A stretch of DNA of 64,000 bases from Dokdonia sinensis (GCF_003688895.1 NZ_REFV01000003.1:124001-188000); one strand, 5' to 3'; positions 8,304-17,611 are shown, counted from the stretch's first letter. Notes: a model not told the origin generated them from the letters alone. Numbers and translations: made by a program.

Positions 8304-9653
8304 TCAACCATCTGATTTTTTACTGTTTATCCATACCGGTATCAAATATAAAAGGATGCACGCCCCGATGCCCCAGACGTTTGTCCAGAGTAAGTCGGCA
8401 TATTTTCCTGTGGTAAAAATGAGCGACGAGGGTAGTACGTTAAAAACGAGTACGAATCCAAAAACAATCCCATTAATCACACTCAAATAAAAGCTGATTT
8501 TTGGTGCTGGCTTTCGCCAAAATAAAAACACCGGAGTAAGCCCAATCACCATCGTTCCCGAAATGGTCGTGGCGCTCAGTATTTCTGCGTTTAGGAACAC
8601 GGGAATAGTTCCCAAAACCGCAATAACCGCCATTGACAATCGACCGAAAGATAAGTTCTTTCCTAAATTCAAATCCACCGAAAGCAATTTTGAAAATGAA
8701 GAAAAGGTACTGTCCAACGTAGAGGCCGCCGAGGTAATCATAATAAAGTTAATGACCAGTAAAATAACCACTCCAAACGCTTTACCAACTTCCACCGCTG
8801 CCTGCCCTTCCATTCCTTGTGATTGCGCATACACTCCGATGATTGAAAAAAGCACAATAGAAAATGCGCCTAAAACAGAGGCAAGGAGGAAACTGCGTAG
8901 GGTGATTTTTGGCGAACTCAAAAAAGCTCTATCCGTTAACACTGGGTCGTGAAAAGGATACGAAAACGACTGAATGAGCGCCGCAAAAAGCAAATTCAGT
9001 CCCAAGTCAAAACTCCACGTTCCAGAAGTCAGTGCTTCTTTGATCGTAAAATCATCCACCGAAAATATGCTCCACAGAATCACACAAAGCAAAATGGCAA
9101 AAAGCCCCATCTGGATGACATCTGTAAATATGGAGCTGCTCAACCCACCTTTAAGAGCATAGGCAAGCGTTAAAATGGTAAAAACAAGAATCGCCCAATA
9201 ATACGGTGCACTCCCCATTTCACCAAAATAGGAACCAATGACCATCGTGTTGCTCCACACCTCATTAAATAATCTAATAGCTATGAGAATGGAAAAAAGT
9301 TGCATAGCCCCTTTCCCAAAACGACTGCTTAAAAAATGATGAATGCTTTCGAATCCGCCCTTTTTACGCATTTGGTAAATAACTATTCCAGCCACTGCAA
9401 ATGAAAGGTAATATCCAGCATACGCCACACCGCCTACAATACCAAAACTCAGTCCTAGATTAGCCGCGTTTGTAATACTCTTTGCAAATATCCACGAAAT
9501 GATGAGACTTCCCGTGAGCATAAAAGCGCTGGGCGCTTTCTTGCGATGAGTTGCTTTAAAAAAGGCATCGGGAGTTTTGGCAAGTGGAGACAGGAAAAAC
9601 AGCCCCAAACTTGAGGCGATTAGTAATATCCATTGCCAGATGGTTACGTCCAT
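8304..9653 (-). CDS. Sodium:solute symporter family transporter
   Basis: 449 residues, about twelve to thirteen membrane helices, no signal peptide. The overall plan fits the SSS family: an early helix ending in SIIISWIFAKS-like sequence, ALKGGLSSSIFTDVIQM, and SAASTLDSTFSSFSKL in the eighth to ninth helix region, which is the diagnostic SSS segment. It would bring a small organic solute across the inner membrane with sodium. The substrate cannot be read from sequence. Its place between the SusD gene and the metallophosphoesterase-like gene suggests that the SusCD pair and this symporter form one uptake route. Confidence 0.88.
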   Translation of the reverse strand: MDVTIWQWILLIASSLGLFFLSPLAKTPDAFFKATHRKKAPSAFMLTGSLIISWIFAKSITNAANLGLSFGIVGGVAYAGYYLSFAVAGIVIYQMRKKGGFESIHHFLSSRFGKGAMQLFSILIAIRLFNEVWSNTMVIGSYFGEMGSAPYYWAILVFTILTLAYALKGGLSSSIFTDVIQMGLFAILLCVILWSIFSVDDFTIKEALTSGTWSFDLGLNLLFAALIQSFSYPFHDPVLTDRAFLSSPKITLRSFLLASVLGAFSIVLFSIIGVYAQSQGMEGQAAVEVGKAFGVVILLVINFIMITSAASTLDSTFSSFSKLLSVDLNLGKNLSFGRLSMAVIAVLGTIPVFLNAEILSATTISGTMVIGLTPVFLFWRKPAPKISFYLSVINGIVFGFVLVFNVLPSSLIFTTGKYADLLWTNVWGIGACILLYLIPVWINSKKSDG

Positions 9654-9655
9654 AT

Positions 9656-10030
9656 ATTATCCGCGAAGGCGGATATCTCATCACGCCTTTATTAATTGTT
9701 ATTTCTACATCGGAGGTTTCGATACAATTTTTAGTTTTCGCTTTGGCGAAAATTAAAAATCTCCCGATAGCTATCGGGACAACCACCTTAGATAGTTAGT
9801 TTTATTTCAACTCTGTCGGCACATCTCCCTGACTCCCTCTTCGAAGAGGGACACTGTTGCGGATATTTTTTTTGCAAAGCAAAAAAACAACGTCTGAGTG
9901 TTCCCCTCTTTGAAGAGGGGCTAGGGGAGATGTTCGCAACAGTGATCATTTTAATTGTTATTTTCATTCCGGAGGTTTCGATACTTTTTCTATTCCGCTA
10001 TCGCTTCATAGAAAACACTCAACCACCTTA
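9656..10030. repeat. Cluster of interspersed repeats between symporter and susD
   Basis: The 422-bp gap has no gene. It holds a REP-like copy (about 9656-9683), a GGAGGTTTCGATAC...AACCACC hairpin (about 9711-9790) whose core contains a Tnp-like inner palindrome CCCGATAGCTATCGGG, a 124-bp composite element with ACATCTCCC and GGGAGATGT ends and two internal hairpins of CCCTCTT/AAGAGGG type (9821-9944), and a second GGAGGTTTCGATAC hairpin (about 9970-10030). Confidence 0.8.
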
Positions 10031-10075
10031 GATAGTTAGTTTTATTTCTCACATCTCACATCTAAAATCTCACGT

Positions 10076-11515
10076 CTATTCCACATCCCACCAAACTCTC
10101 ACATTCAGACTATTCCCATCAGTTGCGTTAAAGGCAGTTTGATAATTATCTGCATTCAGTGCTTCTTCTTCAGAAGGATAGGGCATACGGACGGGAATCA
10201 ATCCTTCGTTCAGGCTTGCCTGTACATTCATAAATTCAGGAAAACCCGTGCGACGATACTCTACCCAACCTTCATAACCGTTAATGATGTTTGCAATCCA
10301 TTTTTGGGTGATGATTTGCTCCAGCGGACTGCTATCTGGATTATTAAATGATGCGTTTCCATCCAGATAGCCATCTGGCATATCAGTTTGCCAGTAGTCA
10401 AAGGCTTGTGCTACGCCAGTTTCATAAAGTCCTTCGGCATCTGCAGTAATCAAACCTCTCTGTGCGGCCTCAGCAAGAGCAAAAGTCGTTTCCCAAGCGG
10501 TCATAAAATTGGCATCCAGCACCGATGTATCTTCTCTAAACGCCGTTCCAGCTAGCGATAAATCGCCCAACACCGCAGCAGACGAAGTGGCATCAATCCC
10601 ATTAATTAATCCGTCAAATTCCCCTGTACTTGTCGCTGGACGGAAGAAGGTGCTCAATCTTGCGTCGTCTAAATCGACCAAGATATTTTCCATTGTTTCT
10701 GAAAGCACAAAATTGTTAAAATCACCCACGCGCAATTGTGCCAAACGGAAACTATTGGGCTCCGTGTTTGAGAAATTGAAAACAGCATTTTGACTATTGT
10801 CCGTAATGTAGTTTCCTTCATTAAAAATAGCTTGCAACTCGGCACCTACGTCTATTCTATCCGAAATACGGAGCAGGTGTTTGATTTTAAGGCTGTTTGC
10901 AAAACGCACCCAGTTGTCAAGATTTCCGTTAAAAAGAATGTCTCCTTCCAGCGCAATTACATCATCGTACGTTTCGATAGCCTCAATCCCTTTGTTCAGA
11001 TTGTCCAGAATTCCACCTTCGGCAAGGTAAATATCTTCCTGTGCATCATAGGCCGGAGTAACCGTTCCATTAATTCCATTAAAAGCTTCTGAGTAAGGTA
11101 CATCACCAAACAAATCGGTAAGTCCTGCGCTCATATAGGCTTTTAAAATCAAGGCCGGGCCTTCATAAACGGCAAACGTTTCACTTTCCTGAGAACGGTT
11201 TAAAATGATTTCGTTGTCCCGTAAATTAGTATAAAAAATGGGCCAGGGATTTCCGCCCAACTGTGGCGACTTCAAGGCGTGACGGTCAAAGAGGTTAAAA
11301 TCCAACGCCGTACGGTGTTGGGACAACAAGTCTCCCGCCACAAAGCCTTCGTAGCTCATCTGCTCGCCAAAATCATAAATCACCTGCCGTAACAACAAAC
11401 TGGGTTGCACACTCACAGGGTCGTTAGGATTGGTATTGATTTCTTCAAAATCATTGGAGCAACTGCTCAGTATGAGCAAGAAAATACAACTTAAAAAGGG
11501 TGTCATTTGTTTCAT
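10076..11515 (-). CDS. SusD/RagB-like nutrient-binding outer membrane lipoprotein
   Basis: 479 residues. Signal peptide with lipobox LSSC (Cys19) followed by SNDFEEINTNPNDP, the characteristic start of SusD/RagB lipoproteins. The body is of the SusD-like type with helical repeats and the ending of the family (PYPSEEEALNADNYQTA). It forms the lid of a SusC channel and binds the substrate at the cell surface. It is transcribed after the SusC gene with a repeat-filled gap of 341 bp. No polysaccharide-degrading enzyme is nearby, so the substrate is probably not a polysaccharide; the arsenosugar context makes a small organoarsenic compound a testable alternative. Confidence 0.92.
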   Translation of the reverse strand: MKQMTPFLSCIFLLILSSCSNDFEEINTNPNDPVSVQPSLLLRQVIYDFGEQMSYEGFVAGDLLSQHRTALDFNLFDRHALKSPQLGGNPWPIFYTNLRDNEIILNRSQESETFAVYEGPALILKAYMSAGLTDLFGDVPYSEAFNGINGTVTPAYDAQEDIYLAEGGILDNLNKGIEAIETYDDVIALEGDILFNGNLDNWVRFANSLKIKHLLRISDRIDVGAELQAIFNEGNYITDNSQNAVFNFSNTEPNSFRLAQLRVGDFNNFVLSETMENILVDLDDARLSTFFRPATSTGEFDGLINGIDATSSAAVLGDLSLAGTAFREDTSVLDANFMTAWETTFALAEAAQRGLITADAEGLYETGVAQAFDYWQTDMPDGYLDGNASFNNPDSSPLEQIITQKWIANIINGYEGWVEYRRTGFPEFMNVQASLNEGLIPVRMPYPSEEEALNADNYQTAFNATDGNSLNVRVWWDVE

Positions 11516-11532
11516 AATTATCTTGTTCGTTC

Positions 11533-11868
11533 AGACCTACAAGGTTCCCGCCTACGGCGGGGAAACCTCGCAGGTCGAGATTTGTTATTTCATTCAACTT
11601 GGCTAAACATCTCCCTGACTCCCTCTTCAAAGAGGGACACTGTTGCGATTTCAGTTTTGCGTAGCAAAACATTCTTCCGAGTGTTCCCCTCTTCCAAGAG
11701 GGGCTAGGGGAGATGTTCGCGATGTTTTATTATTTTTGTTTACGCTTTCGCGAAAGCGTAATCCAATCATTTTTAAGTCCTAAATCGTACATCAGATGGC
11801 GCCAGCCGTCCGGTTCTACGTCATTTTCGATTTCGATTTCAACTTCAATTTCGATTTCAAAAGTTAAA
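11533..11868. repeat. Repeat cluster between susC and susD
   Basis: No gene. In order: an AGACCTACAAGG hairpin (about 11533-11578), a second copy of the composite ACATCTCCC...GGGAGATGT element (about 11606-11725), a perfect 20-bp palindrome TACGCTTTCGCGAAAGCGTA at 11741-11760, and a run of GATTTC/AACTTC hexamers (about 11820-11868) reaching into the 3' end of the SusC gene. Confidence 0.8.
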
Positions 11869-14800
11869 CCCTGCCTTAAACCCAAAACTTCTCGTCGTCG
11901 CATAACTCAAATCCTCCACGCCACTCACAAACCCTTGACCTTGTACGGCCAATTGTTCTGGGTCAAAATGTGGGTTTTCGGTAATGGCAAAAAGGTTACG
12001 ACCTATGATGGACAAGTCCACATCTACACCTTCCTTTAAGCCGATGAATCCTTCCTTGAGTTTAAAAGAATAGCCCACCGAAAACTGACGCAACTTTAAA
12101 AATGAGGCGTCATATATATTGTTCTCTTCGTGATTACGGTCGTAAAACTGACGGTAATAGCTCTCTGCACTCACGGCGGTTGTGTTCGGCACAAAGACTG
12201 GATTTTCCGCCGTTCCCGTATTGACTACACCCTGGGCAATAATTCCCTCTTCTGGGCGGAAAGCGGTTTCGGCGAGTTGCCCTCCTACGTTTCCTAGAGC
12301 TCTGGTTCTAGAGACGATTTCGCCTCCCTGACGCCAGTCCAGAAGGAAGGATGCGCTCCACTGTTTAAAGCGAAATTCATTGTTCCAGCCCAGATTAAAA
12401 TCTGCGGTGTAGTTTCCTAGTTTTTGGAGATTATTATCAGCTATAAAACGACCATTTTCATCTATGATAAAGTCGCCATTGTCATTTTTAAGATAGCCCG
12501 TTCCGTAAAAATCGCCTATCTCGCCACCTTCTTCTACTTGGAAGAAAACAGTTTGGTTTGCACTGTCATAAATGCGTGAGAAGGCCAATGTAAGTCGTCC
12601 GTCAGATTGTGGCAAACTTTCTACCACAGACTTATTTGTACTAAAATTAAAAGTCGTATTCCAGCGGAAGTTGTCATTTATAATTGGCGTTATCCCAGCA
12701 ATAACCTCAATACCAGAAGTCCTGACCTCGCCACCATTAACCACCTGCTGATTAAAGCCTGAGGAAATCGCAATAGGGAGCGAGATAATCTGGTCTTTGG
12801 TAAGCGCATTGTAGTAGGTAAAATCTACATTCAGTCTATCTTTAAAGAAACGTACATCTGCACCCACCTCGTAGGATGTGGTTTGCTCAGGACGAAGATT
12901 AGCATTTGGTATAAAATTCTGGGCGCTAAAAGTGGGTTGCCCCTCAAAAGGTGTTTGCGAGATAAACGCACCAGAAGTTTGGTACGGGTTTGTGTCGTTA
13001 CCCACTTGGGCTACGCTTGCGCGAAATTGTAAGTAACTCACCGCCTCTGGCAAAGCAAAAACCTCAGACCCAATAAAGCTCACACTCGCCGAAGGATAGA
13101 AAAAGGAAACATTATCTGCCGAAAATGGTGTCGCTAGCGAACTCGACCAATCGTTTCTTCCCGTTACATCGAGAAAGAGGAAATTTTTATAACCCAATTT
13201 TGCAATCCCGTAAAAGGAATTAATACGTCTCTCGGACTCAAATTGAAATGCCTCAATAGGCGAGGCCGCGTTGTTCAGGTTAAAAATCCCAGGTTGTGCA
13301 AGATTGGTGGTTTGCACTTGTTTGGTAGAAGCTACTTGGCTCAGTCTGTTTCCGCCAAGGCTTGCATTTAATGAGAAGTTGCCAAAGTCATTTTTATAGT
13401 TCAGTAGGAAATCGGTGTTTATTTCTCTGAAGAATACATCGTGTTCGGCATAGCCTCCGTTTTGGAAACGGTTTGAGCTAAAGTTTCTGAGGAACTGTCG
13501 GCGCTCGTTGCTGTAATCCATCCCGGTGCGTATGGTCAGGTCAAGATTTCGCGCAAGCGTTTGTGTAAGTGCTACATTACCAAAAACACGGTCGCGATTA
13601 AACGAGTTTCTGTTTTCTTGCAGAATAAAAAATGGGTTGTCAAAAAACGTGTAGTTAAAGGAATACTGTTGCACGCCCTCAAGTCCCGGTTGCCAGTAAT
13701 CGCGAAGGCTGTCTATATTTAACGAGCGTGGTCCCCAAGCCACGAGCGAGTAATTTACATTCTCGCTCCCGTAACCGTTAGACGGGCGGTTGTCACTTCC
13801 TGCATTTACATAGCTGATGCTCGCACGAATTTTCGTTTTGTCCGTCGGTCGAAAGTTGAGTTTGGTCGCAATGGTCTGTCTGTCGAGATTTACACCCGGA
13901 ATGATGGACTCACTACGCAGGTCAGTAAAGGAAAAACGGTAATCGCCTTTGTCAAAGCCATTGGCCACCGATACATTATTTATGGTCGTGATTCCAGTTT
14001 GATAAAAATCTTTGAGGTTGTCCGGATTGGAACGGAATTCCGTCGGAGTGATGGGCAATCCTGAATAGAGCGCCGTATCTCCACCACGCACAATCGTACC
14101 ATCGGGCAAAGTCACCGGACTATCAAACTGCGGAATCAAAATCCCCGCATCCAGCCGTGGTCCCCAAGAGTAGGTAATATTATCTGAAATTCCGCCGCCG
14201 AGACCATCTACATATTCAAACACACCGCCTTGCCCTTGCCCAAATTCATTTTGGAAATCGGGAAGCTGGAAAGCACTGTCAAAGAATATGGAGGAGTTTA
14301 TACTGATGCCGAGGCCTTTTGTGTTTTTACCGTCTTTGGTTTCGATCACGATAACCCCATTAGAAGCGCGCGTTCCATAGAGTGCGGCCGCACTAGGACC
14401 TTTTAGAACAGACACCGAAGCAATATCATCTGGATTGACCTCCATTGCGCCATTCCCAAAATCTACTTCCTGAAAACCCGCGGCCGCCTCGTTTGTAAAA
14501 TTGAAGACTGTATTGTTATTGATAGGAACTCCATCCACTACAAAAAGCGGATTGTTATTAGAGAAGGAAGCCTCACCACGTATGCTTATGCGAGATGATG
14601 AGCCTACGCCAGTAGCACCCTGTGTAATGGTAACTCCGGCTAATTTTCCAGCAAGGTTGTCCAGAAAATTGACGTTTTTCACTTCGTCTATATCTTCAGA
14701 TTTTATCGTTTGGACGGTGTATCCTAGTTCGCGAGTATTTCGTTTTACGCCCAAAGCGGTTACTACCACCTCGTCCAGTCCTTCCTGTGAAGCTTGTAGC

Positions 14801-15072
14801 GCAACATCTATCTGTGTCTGATTGCCTACAGTTATTTCCTGAGCGGTAAAACCTAGTCCAGAAAATCGCAATACGCTCGTGGCGTTTGGCACCTCGATAC
14901 TATAAAAGCCATTTTCTGCAGTGACGGTTCCTTGTGTTGAGCCTGTAAGAATGACATTAATAAACGGGATGGTCGTTCCATCATCTGCGCTGGTGACCGT
15001 TCCCGTAATGGTAGTCTGTGCGCACAAACTCGCCGTAAAAAGCAAGAGTATGCCTATGTAAAAGTGTTTCAT
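11857..15072 (-). CDS. SusC/RagA-family TonB-linked outer membrane protein
   Basis: 1071 residues from the ATG at 15072, chosen because it gives the signal peptide MKHFYIGILLLFTASLCAQ; the open frame runs 52 residues further upstream without signal character. A carboxypeptidase-like regulatory domain (about 22-100) is followed by the TonB-box region DEVVVTALGVKRNTRELGY, a plug with SRISIRGEASFSNNNPLFVV and GTRASNGVIVIETK, and a long beta-barrel ending FGFKAGFNF. It is the TonB-driven channel partner of the SusD-like protein downstream. Being inside the arsenosugar block, and not beside glycan enzymes, is the odd feature. Confidence 0.93.
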   Translation of the reverse strand: MKHFYIGILLLFTASLCAQTTITGTVTSADDGTTIPFINVILTGSTQGTVTAENGFYSIEVPNATSVLRFSGLGFTAQEITVGNQTQIDVALQASQEGLDEVVVTALGVKRNTRELGYTVQTIKSEDIDEVKNVNFLDNLAGKLAGVTITQGATGVGSSSRISIRGEASFSNNNPLFVVDGVPINNNTVFNFTNEAAAGFQEVDFGNGAMEVNPDDIASVSVLKGPSAAALYGTRASNGVIVIETKDGKNTKGLGISINSSIFFDSAFQLPDFQNEFGQGQGGVFEYVDGLGGGISDNITYSWGPRLDAGILIPQFDSPVTLPDGTIVRGGDTALYSGLPITPTEFRSNPDNLKDFYQTGITTINNVSVANGFDKGDYRFSFTDLRSESIIPGVNLDRQTIATKLNFRPTDKTKIRASISYVNAGSDNRPSNGYGSENVNYSLVAWGPRSLNIDSLRDYWQPGLEGVQQYSFNYTFFDNPFFILQENRNSFNRDRVFGNVALTQTLARNLDLTIRTGMDYSNERRQFLRNFSSNRFQNGGYAEHDVFFREINTDFLLNYKNDFGNFSLNASLGGNRLSQVASTKQVQTTNLAQPGIFNLNNAASPIEAFQFESERRINSFYGIAKLGYKNFLFLDVTGRNDWSSSLATPFSADNVSFFYPSASVSFIGSEVFALPEAVSYLQFRASVAQVGNDTNPYQTSGAFISQTPFEGQPTFSAQNFIPNANLRPEQTTSYEVGADVRFFKDRLNVDFTYYNALTKDQIISLPIAISSGFNQQVVNGGEVRTSGIEVIAGITPIINDNFRWNTTFNFSTNKSVVESLPQSDGRLTLAFSRIYDSANQTVFFQVEEGGEIGDFYGTGYLKNDNGDFIIDENGRFIADNNLQKLGNYTADFNLGWNNEFRFKQWSASFLLDWRQGGEIVSRTRALGNVGGQLAETAFRPEEGIIAQGVVNTGTAENPVFVPNTTAVSAESYYRQFYDRNHEENNIYDASFLKLRQFSVGYSFKLKEGFIGLKEGVDVDLSIIGRNLFAITENPHFDPEQLAVQGQGFVSGVEDLSYATTRSFGFKAGFNF

Positions 15073-15136
15073 TGGTGAATGTTCGTTTGTAAAAAATAGC
15101 AATAGACAACACACCGAGATGGCGTCGTCAAAAAAA

Positions 15137-15826
15137 TCAACTACAAGCGAACTGCGGGGAGCCTTTATTGAAATGTGCTTTCGTAAGCGATTCAAAAAAG
15201 CGTTCAAAAGAAGAAAGAGCAAGAACAAGCGTTCGGCTCAGGATATTTTTTAGGATTTGATATAAGCACGGGGAAAGTGTTGCTTTTTTCTGGGCAACCA
15301 CCGCCACATCTGCAAGGGTATCTATATCTGATAATGTGGGTAATAATTGCGGATTGAAGGAATTCCGCTTTCGCGAAAGCGTACTCATAATCACTTCACT
15401 CAGCTGTGCCGACTGCCACGGTAAGTTTTTAAATTGCTCAGGGCGAAAATGGCTCCTGCGCAGTCCCATCAGGTAAAATCCACCGTCCGTACTGGGTCCG
15501 AGCACCAGTGCCGAAGTCTCCAACTGTGCCACCGCCGAAAGAATATGACCCGCCGAAAGATGTGGCGTGTCGTTCCCAATGGCAATGACATTTTCAAAAC
15601 CTTGCGCATACACCTGCGAGAGCGCGTGCGTTAACCTATCTCCAAAGGAATCCCCCACCTGCTCCTTCTCCGAAAAATGAAAATACGGAAGCCCCGTATC
15701 TTCTACAGTCTCAATCGTTTGTCTATTAAGCTCCTCAAAAAGCGCCACAGACTGTCTGAAAGACTTGCGTTGTGCATCCTTCTGAGCGCTCTGGGCGAAG
15801 ATGAGTATGGCGGTTTTTTTAGTTAT
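15137..15826 (-). CDS. DUF2064 glycosyltransferase, TIGR04282-like, copy 2, start uncertain
   Basis: The conserved N-terminal strand TKKTAILIFAQSAQKDAQR is encoded up to about 15826, where the codon is ATA; no ATG, GTG or TTG lies in frame between the upstream stop at 15845-15847 and a GTG at 15746-15748. Starting at that GTG would remove the nucleotide-binding strand seen in copy 1. The rest matches the family: IAIGNDTPHLS and GPSTDGGFYLMG. The palindrome copy at 15366-15381 encodes LSRK. Compared with copy 1 the C-terminus is longer and less conserved. The upstream sequence is a tandem repeat, which may have disturbed the start. Either an unusual start codon is used or the gene is damaged. 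Confidence 0.7.
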   Translation of the reverse strand: MTKKTAILIFAQSAQKDAQRKSFRQSVALFEELNRQTIETVEDTGLPYFHFSEKEQVGDSFGDRLTHALSQVYAQGFENVIAIGNDTPHLSAGHILSAVAQLETSALVLGPSTDGGFYLMGLRRSHFRPEQFKNLPWQSAQLSEVIMSTLSRKRNSFNPQLLPTLSDIDTLADVAVVAQKKATLSPCLYQILKNILSRTLVLALSSFERFFESLTKAHFNKGSPQFACS

Positions 15827-15908
15827 GAGTTCAAAGTTATGAGTTCAAAGTTATGAGTTATGAGTTCGGAGTTATGAGTTGCGAGAAAATACTCTGAACT
15901 CATAACGC
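15821..15908. repeat. Short tandem repeat upstream of the glycosyltransferase
   Basis: Units of AGTTATGAGTTCAA are repeated about three times, degenerating to AGTTATGAGTTCGG, and an inverted partial copy GAACTCATAAC lies at about 15896-15906. It sits in the gap between arsS and the DUF2064 gene and runs into the latter's probable start. Confidence 0.75.
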
Positions 15909-15923
15909 TACACTCTTAACTTG

Positions 15924-16982
15924 TTAGGCCACCGTCCCCTGACAACTACTCCCCGCGCCAGCGGTACAGCCGTAGCAGTGTTGAGAGATGACGATGTTTC
16001 TGCCTTCCAGCAGGTCTTCGTTATATTCTGATATGTGCTGGGACTTGCCGTTTACGGGAAGTTCTAGCATCTGGTTAAAATCACAGTCAAATAAATAACC
16101 GTCCCAGCTTATGGAAAGGGTATTTGTACACATTACATTTTGAACAGCCATCGGGTTGTATGCCTCAACGAGCTGATACATATAATCCTCATAATTTTCA
16201 GAAGCGATAAGGTAATCCAGAAAACGAGCGATGGGCAGGTTTGTAATCGCAAACAGATTATGAAACTGAATGCCAAAATCTTCCATCAGCGCCTTTTTAA
16301 AGTCTTTTTCCATACTGGCTTGGTCGCCTGGAAGAAAAGCTCCTGATGGGTTATAGACTAAATCGAGTCTCAGATCACTATCTGGCAAACCATAACCACG
16401 TTCATTTAGTTCTTGAAGCGCTTTTATAGATTTATCAAAAACTCCATCACCACGTTGCTTGTCTGTTTTTCCGCGTGTCCAGTGGGGCATTGAGGAAATG
16501 ACGTGAACGTTGTGCTCTTTGAAAAAATCTGGGAGATCGTAGTATTTTTTGTTGGCTCTTATAATAGTCAAGTTAGAGCGCACGATAAAATCTTTGATAC
16601 CCGCTTTACTCGCTTCTTTTACAAAACGGCGAAAATTAGGGTTCATTTCTGGAGCTCCGCCTGTCAAATCCAGCGTGTGAGCGCCCGTGTTACGTATTAC
16701 TTCCAGACATTGCTCCATCGTCTCCCACGTCATAATCTCCTTACGGTCCGGTCCAGCATCTACGTGGCAGTGGTCGCACACCTGATTGCACATATACCCG
16801 ACGTTTATCTGGAGGATTTCAAGCTTTTTGGCTTTGAGCGGGAATTGTCCCGTTTCTCTTATTTTCTTTGCAAAAGTGGGAAGTTCGCCATTAGCAAAAA
16901 TACCGTTGGATAGAACCTCCAACTGCTTGTTTGCTTGTGCTAGTTCGTTTCCTTCTTTCTTAAGTGATTTTGTTGCTGACAT
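15924..16982 (-). CDS. arsS: Arsenosugar biosynthesis radical SAM protein ArsS
   Basis: 352 residues. The radical SAM cluster motif CNQVCDHC gives Cys65, Cys69 and Cys72 (CxxxCxxC); the GGE-like motif is LTGGAPE at 106-112. The C-terminal Cys-rich region has Cys285, Cys300, Cys336, Cys339 and Cys347, with CYGCTAGAGSSCQG near the end, as in the TIGR04167/DUF3641 family now named ArsS. ArsS is described as attaching the 5'-deoxyadenosyl group to dimethylated arsenic. arsM, the phosphorylase and the two glycosyltransferase types are on the same strand within 17 kb, which supports the assignment. The start at 16982 is the only ATG that fits. Confidence 0.92.
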   Translation of the reverse strand: MSATKSLKKEGNELAQANKQLEVLSNGIFANGELPTFAKKIRETGQFPLKAKKLEILQINVGYMCNQVCDHCHVDAGPDRKEIMTWETMEQCLEVIRNTGAHTLDLTGGAPEMNPNFRRFVKEASKAGIKDFIVRSNLTIIRANKKYYDLPDFFKEHNVHVISSMPHWTRGKTDKQRGDGVFDKSIKALQELNERGYGLPDSDLRLDLVYNPSGAFLPGDQASMEKDFKKALMEDFGIQFHNLFAITNLPIARFLDYLIASENYEDYMYQLVEAYNPMAVQNVMCTNTLSISWDGYLFDCDFNQMLELPVNGKSQHISEYNEDLLEGRNIVISQHCYGCTAGAGSSCQGTVA

Positions 16983-16996
16983 TCAAAAATTTTTAT

Positions 16997-17134
16997 TGTC
17001 ATTTCCGCGAAGGCGGAAATCTCATCCACACATAGCAGTTTGTACTACCTTTCCTGTGTTTCTTTTTTTCTTCAAAAGTATTTGACTTTAAGTATGCTTT
17101 CGCGAAACGCTGAAGACGTCTTAAAAAAGCGTAA
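16997..17134. repeat. REP-like copy and extended palindrome element
   Basis: A REP-like copy (about 16997-17026) identical in core to that at 4648 is followed by an extended palindrome element at 17093-17134, an inverted version of the one at 4700-4739, sharing GCGAAACGCTGAAGACGTCT. Both pairs flank arsenosugar genes. Confidence 0.8.
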
Positions 17135-17136
17135 GA

Positions 17137-17472
17137 CTACCCATCCAACTTATTTACTTTATTCATCATCATTACCCCGTGCACTAAGGTTGCCCCACTT
17201 TTTATAGCGGCACCTACGTGTACAGCTTCCATCATTTCTTCCTTTGTAATTCCTTTCTGGAGACCGTCTTTTGTGTATGCGTCTATGCAATACGGACACT
17301 GCTCTGTGTGAGCCACAGCAAGAGCAATGAGGGATTTCTCACGTGCTGTGAGCGCGCCTTCTTCAAAGACTTTTCCGTAATAATCAAAGAATTTTGTTCC
17401 CAGTTCCTCACTCCACTCGGTAATCTTGCCGAATTTTCTGAGGTCTTTTGGATCGTAATATTGGTCTGCCAT
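17137..17472 (-). CDS. Carboxymuconolactone decarboxylase / AhpD-like protein of arsenosugar clusters
   Basis: 111 residues. The AhpD/CMD helical bundle with a redox CxxC, CPYC at 59-62 in AVAHTEQCPYCIDAYTKDG. Small proteins of this type next to ArsS are annotated as arsenosugar biosynthesis-associated peroxidase-like proteins (TIGR04169). It may protect or reduce thiols during arsenic handling; the true reaction is not known to me. It is the first gene of the minus-strand block, with a promoter candidate just upstream. Confidence 0.85.
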   Translation of the reverse strand: MADQYYDPKDLRKFGKITEWSEELGTKFFDYYGKVFEEGALTAREKSLIALAVAHTEQCPYCIDAYTKDGLQKGITKEEMMEAVHVGAAIKSGATLVHGVMMMNKVNKLDG

Positions 17473-17493
17473 AACTTTTAATGTGTGTACGCA

Positions 17494-17524
17494 CGAATAT
17501 ACCCTTAATCGTAAGTTCTTACAA
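17494..17524 (-). promoter_or_regulatory. Candidate promoter of the arsenosugar block
   Basis: On the minus strand TTG (17522-17524), a 20-bp spacer and TATATTCG (17494-17501) approach the Bacteroidota pattern TTTG and TAnnTTTG. The start codon of the CMD-like gene is about 20 bp further. One base of the -7 box departs from consensus. Confidence 0.45.
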
Positions 17525-17611
17525 TTACTTACGAGAAAAATGAAATTTGGGTTTGGTTATTTCTTGATTTTAGGAGATTGAGAAAAGTTTACATTTTTTT
17601 AAACAAAGTTG

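Noticed and set aside
11741-11760. Palindrome as a terminator
   Set aside because: No T run follows and the same sequence occurs inside genes, so it does not act as a general terminator.
16503-16913. Open frames opposite arsS
   Set aside because: They follow the codon pattern of the arsS strand and have no homology I recognise.
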